Below, piece after piece: positions 17,304-25,653 of a stretch of 64,000 nt of DNA. A program made the position numbers and the translations under genes. This DNA is from CAKZSB01 sp964573105 (GTDB lineage: Bacteria; Pseudomonadota; Gammaproteobacteria; Granulosicoccales; Granulosicoccaceae), in the NCBI GenBank assembly GCA_964573105.1, contig CAZNIS010000014.1, positions 1 to 64,000 on the forward strand, read 5' to 3'. The first letter of the stretch is position 1. Every line of letters begins with the position of its first letter. The notes beneath the pieces are model-generated. The model made no database searches. It saw only the letters and a list, made by a program, of their open reading frames with translations, and was not told the DNA's origin.

Positions 17304-18560
17304 TTAGCCCAGTGCAAGCTGAATGGCCGCGGTCCAGGTAAAGTCGTTGCCGCCGCATCCCGCGCCCGTCATCGGGTCGAAGTATTCGTAATAGCCGCTG
17401 TTGCTGATCAGCGCGCGAGTGTCATTGCGAATGCGTTGCGCCATCAGTTGTTCGCCCTGGTCATCCAGTCCCGTGGCAATCATGTAATTCATCATCGCCC
17501 ACACCGGGCCTCGCCAGTAGCGCCGCGATTCAAAGCTCGGGTGCTCCGGGTCCCAGCTCGGAAATCCATATTTGACGATCGCCAGAATCTCGCGTGCACG
17601 TTTTAACATGGTGGCGGTGTGGTCGGGGTTGGTTGTGCCGCCGTACAACGCGAGCATCGATGCGCTGGTCAGTGCATCGCTCATCTGACCCGAGCGTAAA
17701 TCGAGCGCACAATAGGCGCCGGCATCGGCGTTCCAGAGTTTTTCGCTACCCGCCTGTGATTGATCGATCCAGCCCTGCAGTTCGGCGATCTCCTGTTCCG
17801 GTCTGCCCAGCGTACGAGCAATCGTTTGCAGGTCCCGATCGGCGCGCAGCAAAATAAACTGTATACCCGGATCGACCATCAAAAACGGTCCGTTGCGGTA
17901 GATCTCGCCCGAGTCCCACTGACATTCGCGACCAAATTTAATGATTGTCAGAAAGCGATCATATTGCGCCTTACTGGGTCGTTCGCTGGCGTCGACGTGT
18001 GCGGTATCGCGTCGCACGTAGGGCTCGAGGTCGGGGGCCACCTGCATACCGTCGAGGCCGATATCCCAGTCCGGGCAGTTGTCGCGGCCGGACTCCCACG
18101 GGTGGATGGTTGCGACCAGGCCGGTGTTGTCCGGATCGCGGTGGGTGTGGAACCAGCGGTGATAGGTCAGCAGGTTCGGGTAGAGCCTGGCTGCGCGTTC
18201 GCGATCATCTTCGCCGCCGCTCTCCATCAGTGATCGCACAACACTAGCCGCGACCGGTGGCTGTGAATGGCCGGAGCTTGCAGGCGTTGTGCCGCTTTGC
18301 CAGATGTCCGGTCCCGGGAAGTAATCCGGATCGCTGGAGCGAAAGATGATGTGCGGCACCATGCCGTTGCTCCACTGCGCGTTGAACAGCGTTTCTATCT
18401 CCTGCCATGCGCGGGCGCGATTGAAGCGCGCAAAACCCAGTGCGGTAAACACGGAATCCCAGTTCCACTGGTAGGGATACAGACGCGACGTGGGAATGGT
18501 AAATCCACCGCGATCATTCGCATTTAAAATGTCGATAGCGGATTGCTGAGGCTCTTGCAT
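17304..18560 (-). CDS. GH63-type glycoside hydrolase (MGH1/glucosylglycerate-hydrolase-like)
   Basis: A 418-residue (alpha/alpha)6-barrel hydrolase with no signal peptide, so cytoplasmic. It has the features of the mannosylglycerate/glucosylglycerate hydrolase group: YPYQWNWDS near residue 28, HPWESGRDNCPDWD with candidate acid Asp160, RYWRGPVWAMMNY, and the C-terminal YYEYFDPMTG with candidate base Glu392. Family members split glucosyl- or mannosylglycerate into sugar and glycerate. It ends a LacI/ABC-importer operon, 30 bases after the ATPase gene, so imported glycoside is probably hydrolysed inside the cell. Other small alpha-glycosides remain possible. Confidence 0.83.
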   Translation of the reverse strand: MQEPQQSAIDILNANDRGGFTIPTSRLYPYQWNWDSVFTALGFARFNRARAWQEIETLFNAQWSNGMVPHIIFRSSDPDYFPGPDIWQSGTTPASSGHSQPPVAASVVRSLMESGGEDDRERAARLYPNLLTYHRWFHTHRDPDNTGLVATIHPWESGRDNCPDWDIGLDGMQVAPDLEPYVRRDTAHVDASERPSKAQYDRFLTIIKFGRECQWDSGEIYRNGPFLMVDPGIQFILLRADRDLQTIARTLGRPEQEIAELQGWIDQSQAGSEKLWNADAGAYCALDLRSGQMSDALTSASMLALYGGTTNPDHTATMLKRAREILAIVKYGFPSWDPEHPSFESRRYWRGPVWAMMNYMIATGLDDQGEQLMAQRIRNDTRALISNSGYYEYFDPMTGAGCGGNDFTWTAAIQLALG

Positions 18561-18590
18561 GTCAGAGGTCCGTTTTGTTGATGCGAATAA

Positions 18591-19640
18591 TTAGTGCAGG
18601 GGGACAGACAATTCGGTTTCCGGATCGAACCAGCGGATGCGATCCTGGATAGGGGCCACTGTTATCGTATCGCCGGCGGCGACCGTGGAATCAGAGGGAA
18701 GGATGACCCGAAAAAGATGTTTGTCGACCAGGCAACTGGCCAGCACATGCGGCCCGAGTGGTTCAATGACTTTGACTGTGGCATTGAGCGGGCCTTGTCC
18801 GGCGCTGATGTCCTCGGGCCGTACGGCAAACTCCAGAGCGGAGTGGGCTGAATGTGGTCCGTCAAACTCGGTGCCGGCAACCTGCCAGCGGCCATTGCCG
18901 AGTGGACATGCGGGCAAAAAGTTCATTGGTGGATTGCCAATGAACGAGCCGACAAAACGTGCGGCCGGGTTGCGATACACCTCGACAGGCGTTGCTGCCT
19001 GCACGATCTGGCCCTTGTTCATAATCGAAATGCGATCGGCCATGCTCATGGCTTCCACCTGATCGTGGGTCACATAGATAGTCGTGGTCTTGCTTTCGGC
19101 CAGAATGCTTTTTAGTTCAGCGCGCATTTCCATGCGCAGCAGTGCGTCCAGATTGGACAGCGGCTCGTCCATCAAAATGACTTCCGGTTCCATTGCCAGC
19201 GCCCTTGCCACTGCCACGCGCTGACGCTGTCCGCCGGACAATTGGCCCGAGTAGCGTTCCAGTAACTGTTCAATGTGCATTAACTCTGCCGTTCGATGGA
19301 CGCGTCGATCGACTTCCGTTTGTGGCATTTTTGCCATGCGCAATCCAAAGGCGATATTTTCAAAAACGGTCAGGTGCGGAAATACCGCGTAGTTTTGAAA
19401 CACCATCGCAATATTGCGATCCTTGGGGCGCAAATGATCGACGCGTTTGTCACCAATCCAGACTTCGCCACCGCTCGCGGTTTCGAGCCCAGCGATGATG
19501 CGAAGCAGCGTGGTCTTACCGCAACCGGATGCGCCGAGCAAAACCATGAACTCCTGATCGGCAATCGTTAAATCCACCGAGTCCAGGGCCTGGAACTTGC
19601 CAAACGACTTGCCAACTTGCTTGATGCGAATTTCAGCCAA
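18591..19640 (-). CDS. ABC sugar transporter ATP-binding protein (MalK/UgpC type)
   Basis: A 349-residue importer ATPase with Walker A GASGCGKT near residue 38, signature QLSGGQRQRVAVARAL, Walker B VILMDEPLSNLDA, and switch His in YVTHDQVEAMS. The C-terminal regulatory/TOBE domain includes GNPPMNFLP and VRPEDI. It powers the two permeases upstream and is the only ATPase in this operon, unlike the polyol operon. Gap to the permease gene is 69 bases, to the hydrolase gene 30. Confidence 0.94.
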   Translation of the reverse strand: MAEIRIKQVGKSFGKFQALDSVDLTIADQEFMVLLGASGCGKTTLLRIIAGLETASGGEVWIGDKRVDHLRPKDRNIAMVFQNYAVFPHLTVFENIAFGLRMAKMPQTEVDRRVHRTAELMHIEQLLERYSGQLSGGQRQRVAVARALAMEPEVILMDEPLSNLDALLRMEMRAELKSILAESKTTTIYVTHDQVEAMSMADRISIMNKGQIVQAATPVEVYRNPAARFVGSFIGNPPMNFLPACPLGNGRWQVAGTEFDGPHSAHSALEFAVRPEDISAGQGPLNATVKVIEPLGPHVLASCLVDKHLFRVILPSDSTVAAGDTITVAPIQDRIRWFDPETELSVPLH

Positions 19641-19709
19641 GAGTGTTTCCGTTGTTCTGTGGTGGTTGTTTTGCCTGATCGAGTTAAGTGTTATTGAGCT
19701 GCTAACACG

Positions 19710-20525
19710 CTAGCGATTGGCAATACCCCACATTGCAAACAGGTACTTGCGCACCAGAAAAATAAAAATCAGCGCCGGCAGCACCAGTACCGCACCACCG
19801 GCAAACTTCAGGTGCAGCGGTGATTCCGACAAGCTCTGCAACAAAAACGCCGGCAGTGTACGGTGCTCGATGGTGAGTACCGCGGCGGCGAAAACCTCGT
19901 TCCACGAAATGACGAATGCAAAAATTGCGGACGCGGTAATGCCTGGCAGCACCAACGGCAGTATCACTTTGATAAAAGCCTGCAGGCGATTGCAGCCAAG
20001 TGTCCATGCGGCTTCTTCAAGCTCGACGGGAATGCCGGAGAACAGCGAATAGGTAATCAACACGGCAAACGGCAAGGCCAGCGTGGTGTGCACGATGGCA
20101 AGGCCCAGAATGGTGTCGTCCAGTCCCATGCGGATAAACATCACTGCCATTGGCAGTGCCAGCAACGGCAGTGGAAAGGCGCGGGTCATTAGCACCAGCA
20201 CCCGAAAGGCGCTCTTGCCGCGAAAGTCGAAACGCGACAGCGAATAACCTGCCGGAGCCCCGAGCGCGATCGACAGGATCATCGTTACTACCGCCACCTG
20301 AACTGAGCTCCACATCGCTTTGCCAACACCAGCAAAGCGCGCAAAAAAGCCGACACTCTCGGTTGAAAACTCTGGCAACAAACCTTTGGGGAACGCCGTA
20401 ACCGATGCGGGTGTCGACAGGGCGTTGGAGAACAGCAGATAAATCGGTACCAGTACCCACAGGCACAACAGCACCGTGACTGCATGAAATGCAAATCGGC
20501 TCATGACACTCGATCGCACGCTCAT
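19710..20525 (-). CDS. ABC sugar transporter permease (MalG-like)
   Basis: A 271-residue inner-membrane permease with about six helices. The start at 20525 (MSVRSSVMSRF) overlaps the stop of the preceding permease as ATGA and has GGAGG upstream; a longer frame to 20558 is less likely. The ATPase-docking loop reads ELEEAAWTLGCNRLQAFIKVILPLVLP, and FAFVISWNEVFAA is the typical following segment. Confidence 0.92.
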   Translation of the reverse strand: MSVRSSVMSRFAFHAVTVLLCLWVLVPIYLLFSNALSTPASVTAFPKGLLPEFSTESVGFFARFAGVGKAMWSSVQVAVVTMILSIALGAPAGYSLSRFDFRGKSAFRVLVLMTRAFPLPLLALPMAVMFIRMGLDDTILGLAIVHTTLALPFAVLITYSLFSGIPVELEEAAWTLGCNRLQAFIKVILPLVLPGITASAIFAFVISWNEVFAAAVLTIEHRTLPAFLLQSLSESPLHLKFAGGAVLVLPALIFIFLVRKYLFAMWGIANR

Positions 20526-21370
20526 ACCTGTGCCTCCCGCGGCGTGCGTAGAATCCACATAAACAGCAGCGTGAAGGCAACCGATATCAGCAGTATCAGC
20601 ATCGCGAAAGACGCTGCAATGTGATTGTCCTGCAGCTCGAACTGCCAGCGATAGACTTCGCTCATCAGTACCGGCAGGTTGGTGCCACTGAGCGCGATGA
20701 CGACGGCAAACACCTCAAACGCCAATATCACTCGCAGAATAAGTGCGGTCTGCAGGCTGGGCTTAAGCAGCGGGAAGGTAATGCGAGTGAATTGCTTCCA
20801 GCGGCTGGCGCCGAATACCTCCGCCGCTTCATAGTATTCTTTTGGGATCAGGCCGATGCCGGCCACCAGTATCACCAGCATGATGGCAGTGGCGCGCCAG
20901 ACCTCGGCGATCATCACGGCAACGAAAATCATGGTTTTGTTCTGGTAGCCCAGAAAGGTGACTGGCTGATCGATAAACCCCATCGCGTGCAGCGCAGAAT
21001 TGAGAAATCCGGTTTGCTCAAAAATCGCAAGCCAGATGAGGCCAGCCGCAAGATCCGAAATGCCAAGGGGTATGGTCCAGATATAGAGCACGGTGTCGCG
21101 ACCGCGCTGCATTTTGGAGACCATTGTCGCCATCAGCAGCGACAGCGCGAGCTGAATAGGGACGACGGCAAGTACCAGTAAAAAGGTGTTGGTCAGCGCT
21201 TTGTCAAACTTCCAGTGTTTGACCATCTTGCTGACAAACCTGGTTGTAAATTCGTTTTGCTCAGTAAAAAAAGCCTGCCACGCAACCAGTAAAAACGGAT
21301 ACAAAAAAAACGCCAGCAAAAACAACAATGCTGGTAGCAGCAACAGATAGGGCAGCGTGCGGGCGTTCAT
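20522..21370 (-). CDS. ABC sugar transporter permease (MalF-like)
   Basis: A 282-residue inner-membrane permease with about six helices and the coupling loop EYYEAAEVFGASRWKQFTRITFP. It overlaps the next permease by 4 bases. A 146-base spacer with a 14-bp perfect hairpin separates it from the binding-protein gene. Confidence 0.92.
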   Translation of the reverse strand: MNARTLPYLLLLPALLFLLAFFLYPFLLVAWQAFFTEQNEFTTRFVSKMVKHWKFDKALTNTFLLVLAVVPIQLALSLLMATMVSKMQRGRDTVLYIWTIPLGISDLAAGLIWLAIFEQTGFLNSALHAMGFIDQPVTFLGYQNKTMIFVAVMIAEVWRATAIMLVILVAGIGLIPKEYYEAAEVFGASRWKQFTRITFPLLKPSLQTALILRVILAFEVFAVVIALSGTNLPVLMSEVYRWQFELQDNHIAASFAMLILLISVAFTLLFMWILRTPREAQV

Positions 21371-21423
21371 GGCAGGTGTCGCGTAGGCCTGGCGTTGAGT
21401 GTAGGAAGCACGGCGGGTTTAAC

Positions 21424-21455
21424 ACAACCGGCAGCGCCACTGCGCTGCCGGTTGT
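21424..21455 (-). promoter_or_regulatory. 14-bp perfect hairpin between binding-protein and permease genes
   Basis: Stem acaaccggcagcgc/gcgctgccggttgt with a 4-base loop, 62 bases past the binding-protein stop. There is no U-run after it on the minus strand. It likely protects the binding-protein mRNA or reduces read-through into the permease genes, the same arrangement as in the polyol operon. Confidence 0.65.
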
Positions 21456-21516
21456 CTGTGAAAGCTCGACTGGTCAGGCCGAAGGCCCGCAAGCGATTAT
21501 CCACAGTGCTGCAGGA

Positions 21517-22797
21517 TTACTCTACCGGGCAGGGGCCGTCAGAGGCGGCATCCGGTGCCCAGCACGGCGCGCCGGCTTCCTGCATGACAGCAGTCAGTGC
21601 TTCAGCCTGCTCATCGAGTACGGCTTTGACATCTTCACCGCCGAGTACGATGCGCTCGAATGCGTCGACATAGACTGCATTAAACTGACCGCCAAGTTTG
21701 CCAAGGCCGACGGGCAGCAGACCCGGATTGGCATCTTCCGAACCGGACATCGCGGCGATTGCAGCACCTGACAGCTTGACCGAAGCCGGCATGTCGGCTG
21801 GCAGCTCAACATCGACGACCGGGAAAAAGCTGGTGGTCTTCAGGGTTTCGATCTGGGTTGCCGGGTTAGTCATGTAGGCCACCAGTTTTTTGGCAGCGTC
21901 CATATCCGGTGCAGTTTTCGGTACCGCGATGCCGACGACAACTGGCATGAAGCCGCGACCGGTCGGACCTGCCGGTGCCGGGAATGCGATGAAGTCGTCC
22001 GGACGATCGTTAAACGCATTGGCCAGGCGTGCGGTGTGATCAAACGCAACCCAGACTTCTTCAGTCAGCAGCGGCTCCTGCATGGCGTTGTAGCCGGTTG
22101 AGCCCGGGTTGGTCACAGCCCACAGTTCCTTGAACTTGCCCCAGGCGGTCTCAGCCTCTGCAGAGCGGAACTTGGTTACCATGGAGTTGGTGTATGACGG
22201 ATACAGGTAACCCTGGAAAAAGCGGTGCTTAAGGCCTTTTGGGCCTGCCGGAAAGCCAAACTTCGGGCTGCCGGTCTTTTCCGCCAGATTCTTTGACCAC
22301 TCGATGAGTTGATCGTAGCTGAGCGCCATGACATCGGCGCCTTCGGGAAGATGCTCCAGCGCTTTCTTGTTCGCTGCCATCACGTAGGTAGCCTGCATCC
22401 ATGGAATGTACTTTTGTTCACCTGAGCCGAGCTTGCCCAGTTCCATGAAAGTGGCGTTCATGGCGGTGTCGCCCATATCGACGCCAGACAGATCGACCAG
22501 GTCAGAAGCCATGGTGGTGAAGTCACCGTGCAGTGCACCGAGTACACCAATTTTGCCGCTGCCGGCTTCGATTTCCGCCTGCAGGCGAGTCAGCCACGGG
22601 CCGCCATCATTGGCCTGAAAGTCGACTTCGCCCTCGAAGCCTGCCAGTACGTTTTCGCGCATGGCCTGCTGTTCTTCAGCGGGCTTGGCCTGAGTTGACC
22701 AGAACAGTACACCCTCGGCGCTGACGTTGCCGCTGCCGAGCAGTGAAGCGGATAAAACCAGTGACAGAGCACTGGCTTTCGGTAGTGCGTGTTTCAT
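21517..22797 (-). CDS. ABC transporter substrate-binding protein (periplasmic)
   Basis: A 426-residue solute-binding protein. ATG 22797 was chosen for GAGGAA 5 bases upstream and the signal peptide that follows (MKHALPKASALSLVLSASLLGSGNVSA). The mature chain begins EGVLFWSTQAKPAEEQQAM and belongs to the sugar-class binding fold (alpha-glucoside/trehalose-like group). It ends with a Cys-containing tail (APCWAPDAASDGPCPVE) that could form a disulfide. It is the second gene of the LacI-ABC-GH63 operon. Confidence 0.9.
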   Translation of the reverse strand: MKHALPKASALSLVLSASLLGSGNVSAEGVLFWSTQAKPAEEQQAMRENVLAGFEGEVDFQANDGGPWLTRLQAEIEAGSGKIGVLGALHGDFTTMASDLVDLSGVDMGDTAMNATFMELGKLGSGEQKYIPWMQATYVMAANKKALEHLPEGADVMALSYDQLIEWSKNLAEKTGSPKFGFPAGPKGLKHRFFQGYLYPSYTNSMVTKFRSAEAETAWGKFKELWAVTNPGSTGYNAMQEPLLTEEVWVAFDHTARLANAFNDRPDDFIAFPAPAGPTGRGFMPVVVGIAVPKTAPDMDAAKKLVAYMTNPATQIETLKTTSFFPVVDVELPADMPASVKLSGAAIAAMSGSEDANPGLLPVGLGKLGGQFNAVYVDAFERIVLGGEDVKAVLDEQAEALTAVMQEAGAPCWAPDAASDGPCPVE

Positions 22798-22820
22798 AGA
22801 GTTCCTCTGCATCAAAAAGT

Positions 22821-22857
22821 GCCACGCGGCTTGAGGTTGTGGTCGCTGGCGCGTGGC
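22821..22857 (-). promoter_or_regulatory. Leader hairpin between lacI-type gene and binding-protein gene
   Basis: Inverted repeat gccacgcg/cgcgtggc (8 bp, 21-base loop) lies in the 109-base spacer, ending 24 bases before the binding-protein start. It may set a processing point or mRNA 5' end that raises binding-protein expression. Confidence 0.4.
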
Positions 22858-22906
22858 CGAACCAGCGAGTAACCGTAAAAACAAAAACGAGGTGTGCGGC
22901 ACGTGT

Positions 22907-23968
22907 TCATGGTGCAACACCGGTAGATGATTCGCGCTGAACCAGTCGGGCATCAACCAGTACCTGGTGCGCGCGCGGGTCGTCGCCGTCGACGACGTTC
23001 AGTAACATTGAACCCAGGGTTTCACCCGCCTCGATCAGTGGCTGGGTCATCGTGGTGAGCGTGGGGCTGGTGTAGTCGCCAACGGCAATACCGTCGTAAC
23101 CGACAATCGCGATGTCGCGCCCGGCGCGCAGGGCGCGTTTTCGCAGGGCGGCCATGGCGCCAATGGCCACCATGTCGGTCACGCACAAAACGGCGGTCGG
23201 CGGCTGCGCGCTGTCGAGCAGCGCTGTCATGGCCGTCTCACCGCCATCGAGCGTCAGTGGTGACTCCACCAGCCACTGGTTTTGAACGGGCAGGCCGGCA
23301 GCGCGCAAGCCATCCAGATACCCTGCGTGACGTTTTTGCGCGAAGTTGTATTCGGCCGGGCCGCCGATGAAACCGATTTTTCGATGCCCAAGCTCATACA
23401 GGTGTTCAAAAGCGGTGCGAAACGCCGCGCGATTGTCGACATCGAACCAGGCGTAGTCATTGGCGTTGCGGGTTCGACCATGCGAGATAAACGGGACGCC
23501 GAGTTCCAGTAATGTATCGATACGCGGATCGTCTGCCAGCGTTCGCGAGACGACAAATCCGTTGACGCGATTGGCCGCTGCCAGCCGCTTGATCTGCTGA
23601 ATCTCATCGTCGATCGATCCGGCAGCGGTGATGGTCAAATCCCAGCCGCGCTTTAGCATGGCGCGCGACAATCCGTTCAGTAGCTCGGCCAGAAAGGGGT
23701 CACTGGCGTGGCTGGTACGGGCGGGCATCACGTAGGCTACACATTCTGCCGCACCGGTGGCGAGGCGTCTGGCGTTGTGGTTGGGTTGATAGCCGAGCTC
23801 TCGAGCGGCGGCCTTCACGCGCTCGCGAGTTTTTTCAGCGATATCCGGGTAGTCGTTGAGCGCGCGCGACACTGTGCCGTCGGTAAGACCGACGTGCTCG
23901 GACAACATGCGCAAACTCACGTGTTCTGCCAAGCGCAGAGACCCCCGAGAAAAGGTATGCAACGCCAT
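22907..23968 (-). CDS. LacI-family regulator (AglR-like) of the GH63 operon
   Basis: A 353-residue repressor with helix-turn-helix VSLRMLSEHVGLTDGTVSRALNDYP and a sugar-binding effector domain. It resembles regulators of alpha-glucoside uptake operons. The start is uncertain: ATG 23968 lacks a ribosome site, and related proteins begin at about the GTG at 23920 (VSLRML). It is the first gene of the operon and has its own operator-bearing promoter at 23991-24018, so the operon is probably autoregulated and induced by imported glycoside or a product. Confidence 0.9.
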   Translation of the reverse strand: MALHTFSRGSLRLAEHVSLRMLSEHVGLTDGTVSRALNDYPDIAEKTRERVKAAARELGYQPNHNARRLATGAAECVAYVMPARTSHASDPFLAELLNGLSRAMLKRGWDLTITAAGSIDDEIQQIKRLAAANRVNGFVVSRTLADDPRIDTLLELGVPFISHGRTRNANDYAWFDVDNRAAFRTAFEHLYELGHRKIGFIGGPAEYNFAQKRHAGYLDGLRAAGLPVQNQWLVESPLTLDGGETAMTALLDSAQPPTAVLCVTDMVAIGAMAALRKRALRAGRDIAIVGYDGIAVGDYTSPTLTTMTQPLIEAGETLGSMLLNVVDGDDPRAHQVLVDARLVQRESSTGVAP

Positions 23969-23990
23969 GTTGGCGCTGCTGTGGGCGCAA

Positions 23991-24018
23991 AGTGTACCGA
24001 AAGCGATTTCGGAATCAA
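23991..24018 (-). promoter_or_regulatory. Promoter of the GH63/ABC operon with operator as spacer
   Basis: On the minus strand TTGATT (24018-24013) and TACACT (23996-23991) are separated by exactly 16 bases, and those 16 bases are the palindrome-like ccgaaatcgctttcgg. Repressor binding there would block RNA polymerase directly. Confidence 0.65.
23997..24012. promoter_or_regulatory. LacI-type operator O1
   Basis: ccgaaagcgatttcgg, with 6-bp arms CCGAAA/TTTCGG around a CG-containing centre. An exact reverse-complement copy lies 96 bp away. Confidence 0.72.
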
Positions 24019-24020
24019 GA

Positions 24021-24036
24021 CCAATTTTGCAATTGG
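24021..24036. repeat. Inverted repeat ccaatt-ttgc-aattgg
   Basis: A separate 6-bp-arm inverted repeat just upstream of the -35 box. It could be a site for a second regulator or an activator; its sequence does not match the operator. Confidence 0.35.
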
Positions 24037-24092
24037 TTTGCAGTTTTTCGGGAGATACAGGTTTCGGCAGTGTTGGAACGCGTGCAAGTTCA

Positions 24093-24108
24093 CCGAAATC
24101 GCTTTCGG
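24093..24108. promoter_or_regulatory. LacI-type operator O2
   Basis: ccgaaatcgctttcgg, the exact reverse complement of O1, centre-to-centre 96 bp upstream of it. Two equal sites at about nine helical turns would allow looping by a LacI-family dimer of dimers. Confidence 0.62.
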
Positions 24109-24212
24109 CAACTGCGGATGCAGGAGGTTCCCGGGGGCAAGACGCGAGCAGTGAGCGGCGGCAGGTTGGCGGAGTGCGGTTTACTTGTTGCGCCGGGACG
24201 GCAGATCGGTGG

Positions 24213-24238
24213 CGCCGGGCGAGCGGTGTCGCCCGGCG
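24213..24238 (-). terminator. Strong hairpin after the Asp-Gly-Thr lipoprotein gene
   Basis: Perfect 10-bp stem cgccgggcga/tcgcccggcg with a 6-base loop, 9 bases past the stop at 24248. No U-run follows, so it may be a processing or Rho-assisted end. Confidence 0.5.
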
Positions 24239-24247
24239 ATGTAACGA

Positions 24248-25433
24248 TTAGTTGTTGTCTATGGTGTGACTGACGACCAGCACTGTGGTGCCAGTCTGGC
24301 GGAAGCTATAGGCGACTCTCGATGCGAACAGCCCGAGTCCGCTGAAGCTGCTACCCATCGCCGCCTGTGTCGCACTGTCGAACGAGAAGCTGCCATCATC
24401 GACGACGGTACAATTGACGGAGACATTTTCCATATTGGCGATGTCGGTAAAGCTTGTGCTGATGTCGACTGCGGAATCGCTGCCGGTTGCCGCCGTCCAG
24501 GTGAACTGGGTATTGGGTGTCACAGGTGCGGAATCGGCGGGGGCGGTAAGTTGCAGCGCAGCGACATCCGGAATCGATACGTTGCTGAAGGCGGGGTAGT
24601 CGTCCCCTGGTATATCCACTAGCAGTCCCGATGGTGCGGGTCGCGGCAGTTCGGTGTCGGTGGAGTAGCCGACAATATCTCCAAACGTCGTGCGATTCAG
24701 TTCTATGTAGGTGCCGGCAGGGCTGGTGAAGGTGATGACTTCACCGGCACTGATGAATTCAAACGGTGCGCCAAAATTGAAGTCGTCACCCCCGGTCGTC
24801 GGGAAATCGAACAGGTCGGTTCTGGTCACTTCACAAGAGTCCTGCGTCGGCAGGATATCTTCAAGCAGACTGGCTGCCGGAAAGCTGGCATTGAAGCGAC
24901 CGAAGCCTGCGGAAGGGTCGACTTCGTCGGCGAATTCGTCGATGTCGACAAATCCCCAGTTGACGACGTTTCCGGTTAATGTGGTGGCGGTGCCACCATC
25001 GGTTGTACCGTNNNNNNNNNNNNNNNNNNNNNNNNNNNNNNNNNNNNNNNNNNNNNNNNNNNNNNNNNNNNNNNNNNNNNNNNNNNNNNNNNNNNNNNNN
25101 NNNNNNNNNNNCCGTCGTGCCATCGGTTGTACCGTCCGTCGTGCCATCGGTTGTACCGTCCGTCGTGCCATCGGTTGTACCGTCCGTCGTACCATCGGTT
25201 GTACCGTCCGTCGTACCATCGGTTGTACCGTCTGTCGTGCCATCGGTTGTACCGTCTGTCGTGCCATCGGTTGTACCGTCTGTCGTTCCATCAGTTGCGC
25301 CGTCCGTTACGCCATCGGTGGCTCCGTCAGTCGCTCCATCCGTACCGCCGTCGGCACTGTTGTCACTACCGGAGCCGCAAGCCGACAGAATCATGGATAG
25401 TGAAAGTATGGTGACGAGGTGTTTTACGGTCAT
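24248..25433 (-). CDS. Lipoprotein with Asp-Gly-Thr repeats and a beta-rich C-terminal domain
   Basis: Starts at ATG 25433 (GGAG 9 bases upstream); the frame from 25448 is less likely. A lipoprotein signal ends at MILSAC (Cys18), then GSGSDNSADGGTDGATDG leads into long DGTT repeats broken by a 100-N gap. Beyond the gap, in another frame as assembled, about 245 residues form an unrecognised domain (TGNVVNWGFVDIDEF, SCEVTRTDLFDFPTTG, TIDNN end) with two Cys and no enzyme motif I know. The frames on both sides join only if the true gap is a multiple of 3. Probably an outer-membrane surface lipoprotein; function unknown. Confidence 0.72.
25012..25111. other. Assembly gap (100 N) inside lipoprotein repeats
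   Basis: Exactly 100 N. The coding frames on either side do not match with 100 bases between them, so the placeholder length is wrong here; the missing length should be a multiple of 3. Confidence 0.97.
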
Positions 25434-25653
25434 TGAGTAGCTCTCCATGTATGCTAACCAGCGTTTTTAAGGGGTCAGGGCAAAATTACTAGTCCTGACA
25501 ATTATCAGAATAACATTTCTGATGAAGAATTCATTGTAGAAACGGGTGATCATGCGGCGCGATTGTGCCGGAGGCGAGCGGGTGGCGGCGTGAGATGCAT
25601 GTGGCGGGCTGTTACAATGGTTGCCGTTGCACATTTGTCTGTTGGGGAGTTTG

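Noticed and set aside
17530..18527. Several frames opposite the GH63 gene on both strands
   Set aside because: Composition and lack of domains show they are shadows of the GH63 coding sequence.
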